A program made the translations under genes and the position numbers. A model generated the notes under the pieces. The model did no database searches. It worked only from the letters and a program-made list of their open reading frames with translations, and had not been told where the DNA came from. A stretch of DNA of 64,000 bases, taken from NCBI RefSeq assembly GCF_008973465.1, contig NZ_WBXN01000004.1:5992501-6056500 (forward strand), read 5' to 3'. Within the stretch, counting starts at the first letter, position 1, and each line of letters opens with the position of its first letter. Origin of the DNA: Streptomyces sp. SS1-1 (GTDB lineage: Bacteria; Actinomycetota; Actinomycetes; Streptomycetales; Streptomycetaceae). Below, one piece after another: positions 33,368 through 42,013 of the stretch.

Positions 33368-34009
33368 ATGAAGAAGCGTATTGCCAGGGGGAGACGCTCT
33401 GCCGGTTGCCTTCTCGCGTGCTGCATGGTGACGGCGTCTATTGCCAGCTGCAGCGACGGTGAAAGCGGGGGAAGCGACGAAGGCCGGCGGCAAGCGGGTG
33501 AGCAGTCGCCCGTGGCGACGCCACAGCCGGCGTCTTCAACGCCCTCACTTGTGCCGGGAGAGACAATATCTGTGGAGTTGAGTGCCAGTGAGGTGCTGGA
33601 CATTCCGTCAGGCTCCGCAGAGGTCACTCTGGCTGGCCTTGAGGCGGCCACCTCGGTTACCGATCCGAACACGGGCACTGTCACAGCGGACCCAGGCGAG
33701 CAGTTCGTGTGCTTGGAGTTCAAGATCAAGAACACGGGTTCGTCAGAGCTTGACACGTACCCGTTCTCCCAGCCGGACTGGCTCGGGGAGGACGGGGAGG
33801 TGAAGAGCCTCGCCATCACGGTCGGAGTTGAGTGCGAAAATCTCGGGCTCAACGCTGATGACCTGAGCAGCGTGCCGGATCCCCAACCAGGCCAGTTCGT
33901 GCGTGGTACCACGGTGCTGAGCGTGCCTAACACACAACCAGGCAGGCTGGAGTTCTCCGACCGGGCCGGTGTACCTATCGCCTATGTCGAAACACGACCG
34001 ACCCGGTAG
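33368..34009 (+). CDS. secreted lipoprotein with DUF4352-like domain
   Basis: 213 residues. The N-terminus is a lipoprotein signal peptide: basic MKKRIARGRRS, hydrophobic LLACCMVTAS and the lipobox IASC (Cys28). A Gly/Ser/Glu linker is followed by a beta-sandwich resembling DUF4352 (VCLEFKIKNTGSSELDTYPFSQPDW, then a late GTTVLSVPNTQPGRLEF). ATG 33368 is preceded by ATAGGGAG. Codon use is less GC-biased than the neighbours, and the gene lies in a lower-GC patch from about 33.1 to 34.6 kb, suggesting recent acquisition. The role is unknown; such proteins are often cell-surface binding modules. Confidence 0.75.
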   Translation: MKKRIARGRRSAGCLLACCMVTASIASCSDGESGGSDEGRRQAGEQSPVATPQPASSTPSLVPGETISVELSASEVLDIPSGSAEVTLAGLEAATSVTDPNTGTVTADPGEQFVCLEFKIKNTGSSELDTYPFSQPDWLGEDGEVKSLAITVGVECENLGLNADDLSSVPDPQPGQFVRGTTVLSVPNTQPGRLEFSDRAGVPIAYVETRPTR

Positions 34010-34275
34010 GACGGTCCAGACGTCCAGGGCGTTTCTTCTGGATCATCTGGAAACGGCCCGCGCTGGAACATGTCAGGCCAGCTGGAAGCCGCTCCGGAGG
34101 ACACCGCCGTAGGCACCGGGCGTCTCGCGGGCGTAATGGCGGCAAGGAGATCAGGAAGGTCGGTCCCCAGACGTTCCGCCAGGTCGGCGGCACCGATTTG
34201 AGGGGTCCGAGAGCGGACATCGGCGGCTTGGAAGAGGGCCGAGGCGCCGCACGGTTCGACCACCACGTACTCCAT
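33982..34275 (-). CDS. doubtful small ORF in low-GC patch
   Basis: 97 residues, MEYVVVEPCGASALFQAADVRSRTPQIGAADLAERLGTDLPDLLAA at the N-terminus. The first half uses GC-rich codons but the second half loses that bias, and its 3' end overlaps the lipoprotein gene tail. No family is recognised and the ribosome site is weak. It may be a remnant of a longer gene rather than functional. Confidence 0.25.
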   Translation of the reverse strand: MEYVVVEPCGASALFQAADVRSRTPQIGAADLAERLGTDLPDLLAAITPARRPVPTAVSSGAASSWPDMFQRGPFPDDPEETPWTSGPSYRVGRVST

Positions 34276-34567
34276 ACGCTCGCCCGTGCTGACTACGGGT
34301 TCCTCGTGGTGCTGCGTATGCCGGGGACTCTCACCCTGCCCGCAGAGGTCCCCCCTTCCGCCATCGATACGCAAGAAGCGTTCTAGGTGTCCTCGCCAGC
34401 CGGGCTCTACCCCCTCCCCACCCCCATTCCCGTCACATCACCCGCTCGGCCGCCCCCCGTCCCGCGAATGGGGTCCGGCCGCGCGCGGCCGTGGGAGGGG
34501 CGGGCTGTCATGGCTGAAGGGCATGCGTGCCCGTAGCCCGCAGTCGTCGGCCGAAGGAGTCCACCCC
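34010..34567. other. 558-base region without a convincing gene
   Basis: GC content looks lower than the surroundings up to about 34.4 kb and then pyrimidine-rich. Apart from a weak minus-strand ORF (33982-34275), no frame has coding bias. No tRNA, integrase or transposase remnant is visible. The promoter of the secreted protein at 34568 should lie in the right part. Confidence 0.5.
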
Positions 34568-35419
34568 ATGCGCCGCACCGTCCGCGCCCTGTCCGTCGCC
34601 GCACTGGCCGGTGCCGCACTGGGCGCCGGGGCCCAGGCCGCCGTCGCGGATCCGACGGCGGAGGTCGGGCCCGCCTCCGTCACGCCCGGCGAGTCCGTCA
34701 CCGTGTCGGTCACCTGCGATCCCGTCGAGGGCGTCGCGCCCGCCACGCTCGACGCCGTGTCCCAGGCGTTCGAGGACGGCACCGTGCAGCTCCAGAAGGT
34801 CGGTGAGGCAAAGGGCGGGGGCGGCGGGCCCGTCTACCGGGGGGCCGCGCAGGTCTCCCCGGCCGAGAACTTCGAGGACGACCCGGACGCGGACGGGCCC
34901 GAGTCCGGCTGGACCGTCGACGGCACCTGCCCGGCGGCGGCCGGGGCCGCGGGGGCCGAGTGGAGCGCGCCCCTCACCGTGGCCGGCGTGGCCGAGGCCG
35001 ACACCCTGGCGGCGGGGAGCGAGGGGGAGGGCGACGCCGCCTCCACGCTCGTCGCGCCTCGCGAGACCGGCAAGGGCGGCAAGGGCGGCGGGTGTACCGA
35101 GCCGTCCTGGGGCGGTGGCTCCGGGCAGTGGGGGGACGGCGGGGGGTCGCAGAGCCGGCCGCGGGCCGAGGCCTCCGGCGAGTGGAAGGGCGACAAGGGT
35201 GACAAAGGCGGCAAGACCCGGCCGCCCGAGCCCTCGCCCTGTGAGACGTCCGCCCTCCCCGTCGACCCGGCCGTCCCGGGCGGGGTGAAGGCCGGGCAGG
35301 GCGGGGTCTTCACCGACTCCGTGCCCGCCCTGGTCTGCGGCGGCGTCCTCATCGCCGGTGCCGCCGGCGGCGCGGTGTACCGGCTGCGCCGCAGGACACC
35401 GGCCGGACCGCGGCCGTGA
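34568..35419 (+). CDS. secreted cell-envelope protein with C-terminal membrane anchor
   Basis: 283 residues. Signal peptide MRRTVRALSVAALAGAALGAGAQAAVADP with a likely AVA-DP cleavage (about residue 26-28). The extracellular part begins with a beta-rich domain (TAEVGPASVTPGESVTVSVTCDP ...) and continues as a Gly/Lys/Asp-rich low-complexity stretch. A C-terminal hydrophobic helix (VPALVCGGVLIAGAAGGAVYRL) is followed by RRR. This layout resembles sortase substrates, but I see no LPXTG-type motif and no sortase gene next to it. Transcription direction matches the downstream aminotransferase-like gene, but the 143-base gap makes co-transcription uncertain. Confidence 0.75.
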   Translation: MRRTVRALSVAALAGAALGAGAQAAVADPTAEVGPASVTPGESVTVSVTCDPVEGVAPATLDAVSQAFEDGTVQLQKVGEAKGGGGGPVYRGAAQVSPAENFEDDPDADGPESGWTVDGTCPAAAGAAGAEWSAPLTVAGVAEADTLAAGSEGEGDAASTLVAPRETGKGGKGGGCTEPSWGGGSGQWGDGGGSQSRPRAEASGEWKGDKGDKGGKTRPPEPSPCETSALPVDPAVPGGVKAGQGGVFTDSVPALVCGGVLIAGAAGGAVYRLRRRTPAGPRP

Positions 35420-35562
35420 CCCCGCGGTCACCCGAGGCCGCCGGTGACACGAACGACGCCCGCCGGCGGTCATGGAACGGATGACGATGGGTACGCAGAG
35501 CGCGACGGGTACACGACACACCGTGCGGCTCATACGGCGGCTGGCACAGCACGGAGGTACGG

Positions 35563-36810
35563 ATGCGCCGGACGGACATGGAGGGCCACGGCCCCGTCCG
35601 CTTCGGGCCGCCCCTGCCCGACGACGGGCTGCCCGTCCTGCCCGAACTGGCCGGTGTGCTCGCCGCCGCGGCGGGCCGGACCGCGAGCGAGCCCGTGGGC
35701 GGCGGTGCCGCGCTCCTGGAGGCCGCCTGCGGCTACTGGGACCGGCGGGGTCTCCCGACCGCCCCCGAGCAGGCCGTCGCCGCCCCCGGTGCCCCCGCCC
35801 TGCTGCTGGCGCTGACCGCCGCGCTCGGCGGTGACGTCCTGGTGCCCCGGCCCTGCGCGGCCTGGTGGGCGCCGTACGCACGCCTGCTGGGCCGGCCCGT
35901 CTTCCATGTGCCGACCCCCGCCGAGTCCGGCGGCGTCCCCGACCCGTACGCCCTCCTGGAGACCGTCCGCCGGGTCCGCGCGGAGGGCGGGGACCCCCGG
36001 CTGCTGGTGCTGTCGCCCGCCGACGACCCGGCCGCCACCGTCGCCCCGCCCGAGGTGCTGCACGAGACCCTGGAGGCAGCCGCAGGCGAGGGGCTGCACC
36101 TGGTCAGCGACGAGACCTGGCGCGACACCGTGCACGCCCCCCACGAGACCGTGCTGCTCAGCCCCGCCGAGATGCTCCCCGAGCAGGTCACCGTCGTCAC
36201 CGACCTGGCCGGCGCCCACCTCCCCACCGGCTGGCCCGCGGCCGTCGCCCGCTTCCCGGCCGGCGCCGCCGGTGACGGCCTGCACGCGCGTGTGCTCGAC
36301 GTGCTCACCGCCCTCGGCGCCCGCGTGGCGGCCCCGGTCGCGCTCGCCGCCGGGTACGCCCTGGCCGAGCCCGAGCCGGTCACCGCCCGCGTCACCGCGA
36401 CCGTACGGCTGCACGCGCGGCTCGCCTCCGCCGCGTACGCGGCCGCCGTGGACGCCGGTGCCGTCGCCCGCCCCCCGCAGGCAGGACGGCACCTCTACGT
36501 CGACCTCGGGCCGCTGCGCGCCGGGCTGTCCGGGCACGACGTGGGGGACGCGCAGGACCTGGAGGACTTCCTCGCCGGCCGGCTCGGCATGCCCGCGCCC
36601 GGCGGCCACCGCTTCGGCGACGACCTCGGCGAACTGCGCGTCCGGCTGTCCACGGGAGCGCTCCTCGACGGCACCGACGAGGAGCGCGCGGAATGCCTCA
36701 CGTCCCCCGCGCCGTTGGAACTGCCGCACGTGCGAAGCGCGTTGACCCACCTGAAGTCGGTCTTCGACGAACTCCGTGACGACGCCGAGCGATGGGAGAC
36801 CCCTCGATGA
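35563..36810 (+). CDS. PLP-aminotransferase-fold protein lacking the Schiff-base lysine
   Basis: 415 residues with the class I/II aminotransferase outline: N-terminal GPPLPDDGLPVLPELAGVLAAAAG, GAALLEAACGYWDRRGL, the PLP-stacking half and DETW at 183-186 where active enzymes have D-E-x-Y (Asp binds the PLP ring nitrogen). Where the S-x-x-K motif should follow (about 207-224, EQVTVVTDLAGAHLPTGW) there is no lysine. The whole protein contains a single lysine, near residue 398. It cannot form an internal aldimine, so it is a pseudoenzyme or a new activity. It overlaps the MBL gene by four bases (ATGA). ATG 35563 follows GGAGG. Confidence 0.82.
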   Translation: MRRTDMEGHGPVRFGPPLPDDGLPVLPELAGVLAAAAGRTASEPVGGGAALLEAACGYWDRRGLPTAPEQAVAAPGAPALLLALTAALGGDVLVPRPCAAWWAPYARLLGRPVFHVPTPAESGGVPDPYALLETVRRVRAEGGDPRLLVLSPADDPAATVAPPEVLHETLEAAAGEGLHLVSDETWRDTVHAPHETVLLSPAEMLPEQVTVVTDLAGAHLPTGWPAAVARFPAGAAGDGLHARVLDVLTALGARVAAPVALAAGYALAEPEPVTARVTATVRLHARLASAAYAAAVDAGAVARPPQAGRHLYVDLGPLRAGLSGHDVGDAQDLEDFLAGRLGMPAPGGHRFGDDLGELRVRLSTGALLDGTDEERAECLTSPAPLELPHVRSALTHLKSVFDELRDDAERWETPR

Positions 36811-37937
36811 CGCAGCAGTCCGACTCGGCCACCCCCACCCCCTCGCGTACGCCCCTGAAGCGGTCCACCGCCCCGGCTCCGCCCGCCGCCCAAGCCTCCC
36901 CCGCCGCCTCCCCATTTCTCCGGCCGGCCGCGCCCCGCCCGCTCGCCGAGCGCCGGGTGTGGCCCCGCACCTTCCACGACCGGCTCACCGCCCCCCTGCC
37001 CGGCCTGCGGGCCTTCGCCCGCTTCGCCCGCGAGGGCGCGATCCGGCCCGGACGGGACGGCCTCGCCGACGTGCCCCGGCTGCCCTACGCCCCGGCCCCG
37101 CTGCCCCGCGTCGACGCCCGCACGGTCGCCGTCTCCTGGGCGGGGCACGCCAGTTGGGTCGTACGGATCGGCGGCCTGACCGTCCTGACCGACCCGGTCT
37201 GGTCGCGCCGCATCCTCGGCACCCCGGCCCGCGTCACCCCCGTCGGCATCCCCTGGGACACGCTTCCGCGCGTCGACGCGGTCGTCATCAGCCACAACCA
37301 CTACGACCACCTGGACGCCCCCACCCTGCGCCGTCTCCCGCGCGACACCCCCGTGTTCGTACCGGCCGGGCTCGGCCCCTGGTTCCGGCGCCGCCGGTTC
37401 ACCCGGGTCACCGAACTGGACTGGTGGGAGGCGGCCGAACTGTCCGGCGTCCGCCTCGACTTCGTGCCCGCCCACCACTGGTCCAAGCGGACCCTGCTCG
37501 ACACCTGCCGCAGCCTGTGGGGCGGCTGGGTGCTCACCGCGCCCGACGGTCAGCGCGTGTACTTCGCCGGGGACACCGGCTACGGGCACTGGTTCGGCCG
37601 CATCGGTGAGCGCTACCCCGGCATCGACCTCGCCCTCCTCCCGATCGGCGCCTATGAGCCGCGCTGGTGGCTGAGCGACGTGCACTGCGACCCCGAGGAG
37701 GCGGTCCGCGCCGCCGAGGACCTGGGCGCCCGCCGGATGGCGCCGATGCACTGGGGCACGTTCGTGCTGTCGGCGGAGCCCGTCCTTGAGCCGCTCACGC
37801 GCGTGCGTGCCGCCTGGGAGCGGGCCGGCCGGGACCGGGCGGACCTGTGGGACCTGCCGGTGGGAGGCTCACGCGTCCTGGAGCGGCAGCCCGCCGGACG
37901 GCGTACGGCCGAGGCGCACGGCGAGTCCCACGGGTGA
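36807..37937 (+). CDS. MBL-fold metallo-hydrolase (NAPE-PLD / UlaG-like)
   Basis: 376 residues. Metal motif HNHYDHLDAPTLRRL (H-x-H-x-DH with the first His in VVISHNHYDH), then FAGDTGYGHWF (Asp bridging) and the last His in APMHWGTFVL. WAGHASWVVRIGGLTVLTDPVWSRR matches the NAPE-PLD/UlaG branch. The active site is complete, in contrast to its coupled neighbour. The 75-residue N-terminal lead is Pro/Ala rich. Start ATG 36807 overlaps the upstream stop; ATG 36792 is possible. Substrate unknown, possibly a lipid phosphodiester or sugar lactone. Confidence 0.88.
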   Translation: MTQQSDSATPTPSRTPLKRSTAPAPPAAQASPAASPFLRPAAPRPLAERRVWPRTFHDRLTAPLPGLRAFARFAREGAIRPGRDGLADVPRLPYAPAPLPRVDARTVAVSWAGHASWVVRIGGLTVLTDPVWSRRILGTPARVTPVGIPWDTLPRVDAVVISHNHYDHLDAPTLRRLPRDTPVFVPAGLGPWFRRRRFTRVTELDWWEAAELSGVRLDFVPAHHWSKRTLLDTCRSLWGGWVLTAPDGQRVYFAGDTGYGHWFGRIGERYPGIDLALLPIGAYEPRWWLSDVHCDPEEAVRAAEDLGARRMAPMHWGTFVLSAEPVLEPLTRVRAAWERAGRDRADLWDLPVGGSRVLERQPAGRRTAEAHGESHG

Positions 37938-37966
37938 GGCGACCGGGGCGGCCGGCAGGCGCGACC

Positions 37967-38587
37967 TCAGCCCGCCGACCGCAGCCGCTTCCAGACACTG
38001 GGCGCCGCGCTGATCAGCAGGGTCAGCGCGACCGCCGCGACCACGCCCTCCCACGGCTCGGGGAACAGCGAACCGCCGAGGATCCCGATGAGCTGGTACG
38101 TCACCGCCCAGGCCACGCACGCCGGGAGGTTGCCGCGCGCGAACCGCCGGATCGGCCACTCGGCGAGCAGGCACGCCAGCATCACCGGCAGCCGGCCCGC
38201 CGGCACCAGCCGGGACAGCACCAGCACCGCCACGTCGTGCTCGGCGAGCTTGCGCTGGGACTGCTCCAGCCGGTCCTCCGGGGCCCGCGAACGGATCGCC
38301 TCCAGCCAGCGCGAGCCGTTCTTCGAGCCCATGCCGCGCCGCCCCAGCCAGTACAGCGTCGCGTCCCCGAGGAACGCCGCCGTCGACGCCGTCACGAACA
38401 CCAGGGCCAGCGACACCGGCGACGCCTGGTGGAACGCCACCACGGCCGCCGAACTCACCAGCGCGCCCGTCGGCACGACCGGCACCAGCGCCCCGACCAG
38501 CACGAGCAGGAACAGGGAGGGATAGCCCAGCGCCTGCTGCGCCGAGCCGGGTGCCACGGTCGTCGTGACAGCGCCCAGGAACGTCAC
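37967..38587 (-). CDS. DedA/VTT-domain integral membrane protein
   Basis: 206 residues with about five hydrophobic helices. The DedA landmarks are AFLGDATLYWLGRRGMG (G-x-x-x-Y-x-x-G-R) and SRLVPAGRLPVMLACLLAEWPIRRFARGNLPACVAWAVTYQLIG. DedA/VTT proteins recycle undecaprenyl phosphate or flip lipids in some bacteria. The GTG start overlaps the stop of the MBL gene (GTGA), so the two are co-translated. Confidence 0.87.
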   Translation of the reverse strand: MTFLGAVTTTVAPGSAQQALGYPSLFLLVLVGALVPVVPTGALVSSAAVVAFHQASPVSLALVFVTASTAAFLGDATLYWLGRRGMGSKNGSRWLEAIRSRAPEDRLEQSQRKLAEHDVAVLVLSRLVPAGRLPVMLACLLAEWPIRRFARGNLPACVAWAVTYQLIGILGGSLFPEPWEGVVAAVALTLLISAAPSVWKRLRSAG

Positions 38588-39357
38588 CGGGACACCTCCG
38601 GGCGCACGCTCTCGCCGTGCGCCAGCCGGTGCACCGATACGCCGGGCGCGCGCTCCGCCGCGAGCCGCGCGAACTCCTCACCCGGCGTGTGGAACTCGTG
38701 GGGGCGCACGGCGTCCATGCCGATCGGCCAGTACGTGCCGTAGTGCACCGGGACCGCGCTGCGCGGCCCGAGCAGCGCCAGGGCCTCGGCCGCGCGCCCG
38801 GCGTCCAGATGCCCGTCGCCCAGGAACGGCCCCCACCCGCCGACCGGCAGCAGCGCCACGTCGACCGGGCCGACCTCCTTCGCCATCGTCTCGAACAGCC
38901 CGGTGTCCCCGGCGAAGTACGTCCGCGCCTCACCCTCGACGACATAGCCGAGGGCCGGCGAGCGGTGCGGGCCGACCGGCAGCCGCCGCCCGTCGTGCCG
39001 CGCGGACACCGCCCGTACGGCCAGGGCACCGACGCCCGTCACGTCCCCGGGGGCCATCTCGGTCAGCCGCAGATGCCGGAGCCGGCGCAGACCGGGCACC
39101 GCACGGGGGGCGCCCCGGGGCACGAGCACCCGGGTGCCGGGCGCCAGCCGGGACAGCGACGGCAGATGGAGGTGGTCGGCGTGCAGATGGGAGACCAGCG
39201 CGAGGTCCGCGCGCCAGGCGCCCGGCGGCGGCAGCGCGCCCCGGCGCCTGCGCAGATGCGCGAGCCGGCGTGCGAACAGAGGGTCGGTGAGCACGCGTAT
39301 GTTCGCGTCCTCGACCGTGCAGGTGGCGTGCCCCCACCACGTGATCTCCACCGGCAC
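38584..39357 (-). CDS. MBL-fold metallo-hydrolase (UlaG-like)
   Basis: 257 residues. Motifs: ITWWGHATCTVEDANIRVLTDPLFARR, LVSHLHADHLHLPSL (H-x-H-x-D-H), YFAGDTGLFETMAKEVGPVDVALLPVGGWGPFLGDGHLDAGRAAEALALLG and PVHYGTYWPIG with the last His. I start at GTG 39357, with AAGGAGG seven bases upstream; longer frames are shadows. It is the upstream partner of the DedA gene. A second MBL gene (36807) lies nearby on the other strand; the two share family but not high identity by eye. Confidence 0.88.
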   Translation of the reverse strand: MPVEITWWGHATCTVEDANIRVLTDPLFARRLAHLRRRRGALPPPGAWRADLALVSHLHADHLHLPSLSRLAPGTRVLVPRGAPRAVPGLRRLRHLRLTEMAPGDVTGVGALAVRAVSARHDGRRLPVGPHRSPALGYVVEGEARTYFAGDTGLFETMAKEVGPVDVALLPVGGWGPFLGDGHLDAGRAAEALALLGPRSAVPVHYGTYWPIGMDAVRPHEFHTPGEEFARLAAERAPGVSVHRLAHGESVRPEVSR

Positions 39358-39442
39358 CTCTTTGCCTCCTTCGTGCGCCTCCCCGAAGCGTACGGGCTGG
39401 AGTAGGGTCGGCGGCGAAACCCGGAGGTGAGGGGGGACGCCC

Positions 39443-39850
39443 ATGGGGTCGACCGCGGTGCGGGTCACGGCGATCGCCAGTCTGACGCCGCTCGAGGAGC
39501 TGGACGCCGACCCCTTCCTGGTGGACTCCCGCAGCCAGCACGCCATGTGCGCCCACTGGGCCGCCCAGCACGGCTACGTCGTGGCGCGCGAGCTGCTGGT
39601 CCGCCGGCTCCGCACCGACCACAGCGTGCTCTGGGAGGGCGTGCGCCCCGGCCTCGACCTGTTCGTGGCGCCCAGCCGCCGTGTCCTGGAGAGCGCCCTG
39701 TCCTCCGTCGAGGAGTTCACCGCCGAGTGCGCCCGGCGCGGGGTCCGGGTGGAGACGGTCGGCGGCGCGGAGCCGTCGTACGACGCCCAGATGAAGGCCC
39801 GCGTGCACCGCAGACTCTCCATGCCGACCGCCGGCTACGACGGGCGCTGA
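39443..39850 (+). CDS. conserved protein with a serine-recombinase-like N-terminal fold
   Basis: 135 residues. The pattern SLTPLEELDADPFLVDSRSQHAMCAHWAAQHGYVVARELLVRRL followed by WEGVRPGLDLFVAPSRRVLESALSSVEEFTAECARRGVRVETVGG resembles the resolvase catalytic domain (arginine/serine-rich early helix, a Q-x-x-x-C-x-x-W-A-x-x-x-G-Y segment and a late R-x-x-x-x-L helix). The usual C-terminal DNA-binding domains are absent. Whether a nucleophilic serine is retained (Ser13 of IASLTP is a candidate) cannot be settled. It could be a stand-alone regulator. ATG 39443 follows GGAGGTGAGGGGGGAC. Confidence 0.45.
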   Translation: MGSTAVRVTAIASLTPLEELDADPFLVDSRSQHAMCAHWAAQHGYVVARELLVRRLRTDHSVLWEGVRPGLDLFVAPSRRVLESALSSVEEFTAECARRGVRVETVGGAEPSYDAQMKARVHRRLSMPTAGYDGR

Positions 39851-39946
39851 GCCCGCGCACCGGCGCTGACCTGGGAACTCCCGAGGCCGTACGGCCGTTG
39901 TGTCAGTCTGGGGCCCAGGGCGGGCCGGACGTGAGGTGGACTGGAC

Positions 39947-42013
39947 GTGCGTGGTGGGCGCTGGCGGCGGATCGCCAGTCAGATCGGGCGGAGCGTCGCC
40001 GTATGGGCGGTCTCCACCGTCACCATGCTCGTGCTCGCCGGCATCCTGCCCGACTTCCAGCTCCAGTCGCCCGACGGAGACAGCGCCACCGACATCGCGG
40101 TCACCGCGGCCCTCGGCGCCGGCGCCTTCGGTGTCCTCTCGGCCGTGTTCTGGCCGCTCCTCGTCCGCCTCCTGCTGCTCGTGCCCGCCCTCGTGCTCGG
40201 CCTGCTCGTCTTCGTCCTCAACGGCGTCCTGCTGAGCGTCGCCCTGCGCCTGGTGCCCTCCGGGGACAGCGAGGCCGCCCCCGAGACCGCCGTCATCGTC
40301 GCCGCCGTCATGTCCGCGGTGGCCTCCGCGACCGGCGCCGCCCTGGCCGTCCGGGACGACGACGCCTACCGGCGGCGCCTGTACCGGCTGGCCGACCGCC
40401 GCAGACGCACCCTGCCGCCCGGCCCGTCCAGCCCCGGCACCGTCTTCGTGCAGCTCGACGGCGTCGGCCACGACGTGCTGCGCGCGGCCGTCGACAAGGG
40501 CCTGATGCCCACCGTCGCCCGCTGGCTGGGCGGCGCCCACACCTCCCACCGGCTCACCCGCTGGCGCACCGACTGGTCCAGCCAGACCGGCGCCAGCCAG
40601 CTCGGCATCCTGCACGGCAGCACCTTCGACGTCCCCGCGTTCCGCTGGTACGAGAAGGCCGGCCGCGAGGTCATGGTCTGCAACCGCCCCACCAGCGCCG
40701 CCGAACTGCAGCGCCGCGCCGTCGACCGCACCGGCGACCCCGGCCTGCTCGCCGCCGACGGCGCCAGCCGCGGCAACCTGTTCAGCGGCGGCGCCGGCGA
40801 ACAGGCCCTCGTGCTGTCCATCGCCACCCGCCGCCGCAGCCGCGAGAACCGCTCCCGCTCCGGCTACTTCGCGTACTTCTCCGACCCGGCCAACGCCGTG
40901 CGCACCGCCCTGTCGTTCGTCGCCGAGGTCGGGCGCGAGATCGGGCAGTCCACCCGGTCCCGCGTCCGCAAGGAACGCCCGCGCGTCGGCCGCGGCGGCC
41001 TCTACCCGCTCATCCGCGCCTTCGCGACCGTCGTCGAACGGGACGTCGTCGTCGCCGCCGTCATGGGCGACATGCTCGCCGGCCGCACCGCCGTGTACGC
41101 CGACCTCGTCGCCTACGACGAGGTCGCCCACCACTCCGGACCGCACAGCGGCGACGCCGAGAAGGTCCTCGCCCGCCTCGACCGCTCCCTCGCCCTCCTG
41201 GAGAGCGTCGCCGAGCACGCCCCGCGCCCGTACCGGATCGTCGTGCTGTCCGACCACGGGCAGAGCCCCGGCGAGACCTTCCGCTCCCGGTACGGCCTCG
41301 GCCTCGCCGACCTGGTGCGGGCCGGCTGCGGGCTGCCCGTGCCGCGCCGGGCCCGGCGCACCCACAGCGGCGCCGAGGCCCGCGCCGCCGTACGCGCCGC
41401 GCTCCGCAGACCCGTCGAGGAGGGCGCCGGGCAGCACCGCCCGCCCCGCCGCTCCGAACCGATCGTGCTGGCCTCCGGCAACCTCGGCCTGGTCTCCTTC
41501 CCGGACGTGCCGCACCGCATGACCAAGGAGGAGATCGACGCCCGCCACCCGGCGCTGCTGACCACCCTCGCCAACCACCCGGGCGTCGGCTTCCTGCTGG
41601 TGCGCAGCGAGCGGCACGGCGGCGTCGTGCTCGGCGCGTACGGCGCCGAGATCCCGCTGGACCGGCTGGACGAGGAGCCCGGCCCGCTGGAGGTCTTCGG
41701 ACCGCACGCCGCCGACGCCGTGCGCCGCACGCACTCCTTCCCGAACACCGCCGACATCATGGTCAACTCCGCCTACGACCCGGCCGACGGCGAGGTCCTC
41801 GCCTTCGAGGAGCAGATCGGCTCGCACGGCGGGCTCGGCGGCGCGCAGGGCGAGCCCTTCCTGCTGTCGCCGCTCGCCTTCTCCGCGCCCGCCGAGGATG
41901 GCACGGACCTCGTCGGCGCCGAGTCCGTGCACCGGGTGCTGCGGCGCTGGCTGAGCGAGGCGGACGGGCCGCAAGTGCCGGTGGCGACCCGGCCGCAGGA
42001 GCGGGCCGCCTGA
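39947..42013 (+). CDS. membrane-anchored alkaline-phosphatase-superfamily protein
   Basis: 688 residues. About 125 N-terminal residues carry several hydrophobic helices of a phage-holin-like 4TM module. They are followed by a type-I phosphodiesterase/alkaline-phosphatase domain: TVFVQLDGVGHDVLRAAVDKGLMPTVARWL (first Asp), a Ser/Thr nucleophile region WSSQTGASQLGILHGST, YDEVAHHSGPHSGDAE (Asp and His ligands) and VVLSDHGQSPGETF (Asp-His). C-terminal GSHGGLGGAQGEPFLL is also conserved. Probably acts outside the membrane on phosphodiesters or lipids. GTG 39947 follows GAGGTGGA. Confidence 0.82.
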   Translation: MRGGRWRRIASQIGRSVAVWAVSTVTMLVLAGILPDFQLQSPDGDSATDIAVTAALGAGAFGVLSAVFWPLLVRLLLLVPALVLGLLVFVLNGVLLSVALRLVPSGDSEAAPETAVIVAAVMSAVASATGAALAVRDDDAYRRRLYRLADRRRRTLPPGPSSPGTVFVQLDGVGHDVLRAAVDKGLMPTVARWLGGAHTSHRLTRWRTDWSSQTGASQLGILHGSTFDVPAFRWYEKAGREVMVCNRPTSAAELQRRAVDRTGDPGLLAADGASRGNLFSGGAGEQALVLSIATRRRSRENRSRSGYFAYFSDPANAVRTALSFVAEVGREIGQSTRSRVRKERPRVGRGGLYPLIRAFATVVERDVVVAAVMGDMLAGRTAVYADLVAYDEVAHHSGPHSGDAEKVLARLDRSLALLESVAEHAPRPYRIVVLSDHGQSPGETFRSRYGLGLADLVRAGCGLPVPRRARRTHSGAEARAAVRAALRRPVEEGAGQHRPPRRSEPIVLASGNLGLVSFPDVPHRMTKEEIDARHPALLTTLANHPGVGFLLVRSERHGGVVLGAYGAEIPLDRLDEEPGPLEVFGPHAADAVRRTHSFPNTADIMVNSAYDPADGEVLAFEEQIGSHGGLGGAQGEPFLLSPLAFSAPAEDGTDLVGAESVHRVLRRWLSEADGPQVPVATRPQERAA

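Noticed and set aside
34198..34386. Small plus-strand ORF (62 codons)
   Set aside because: Weak coding bias, no ribosome site and no recognisable family.
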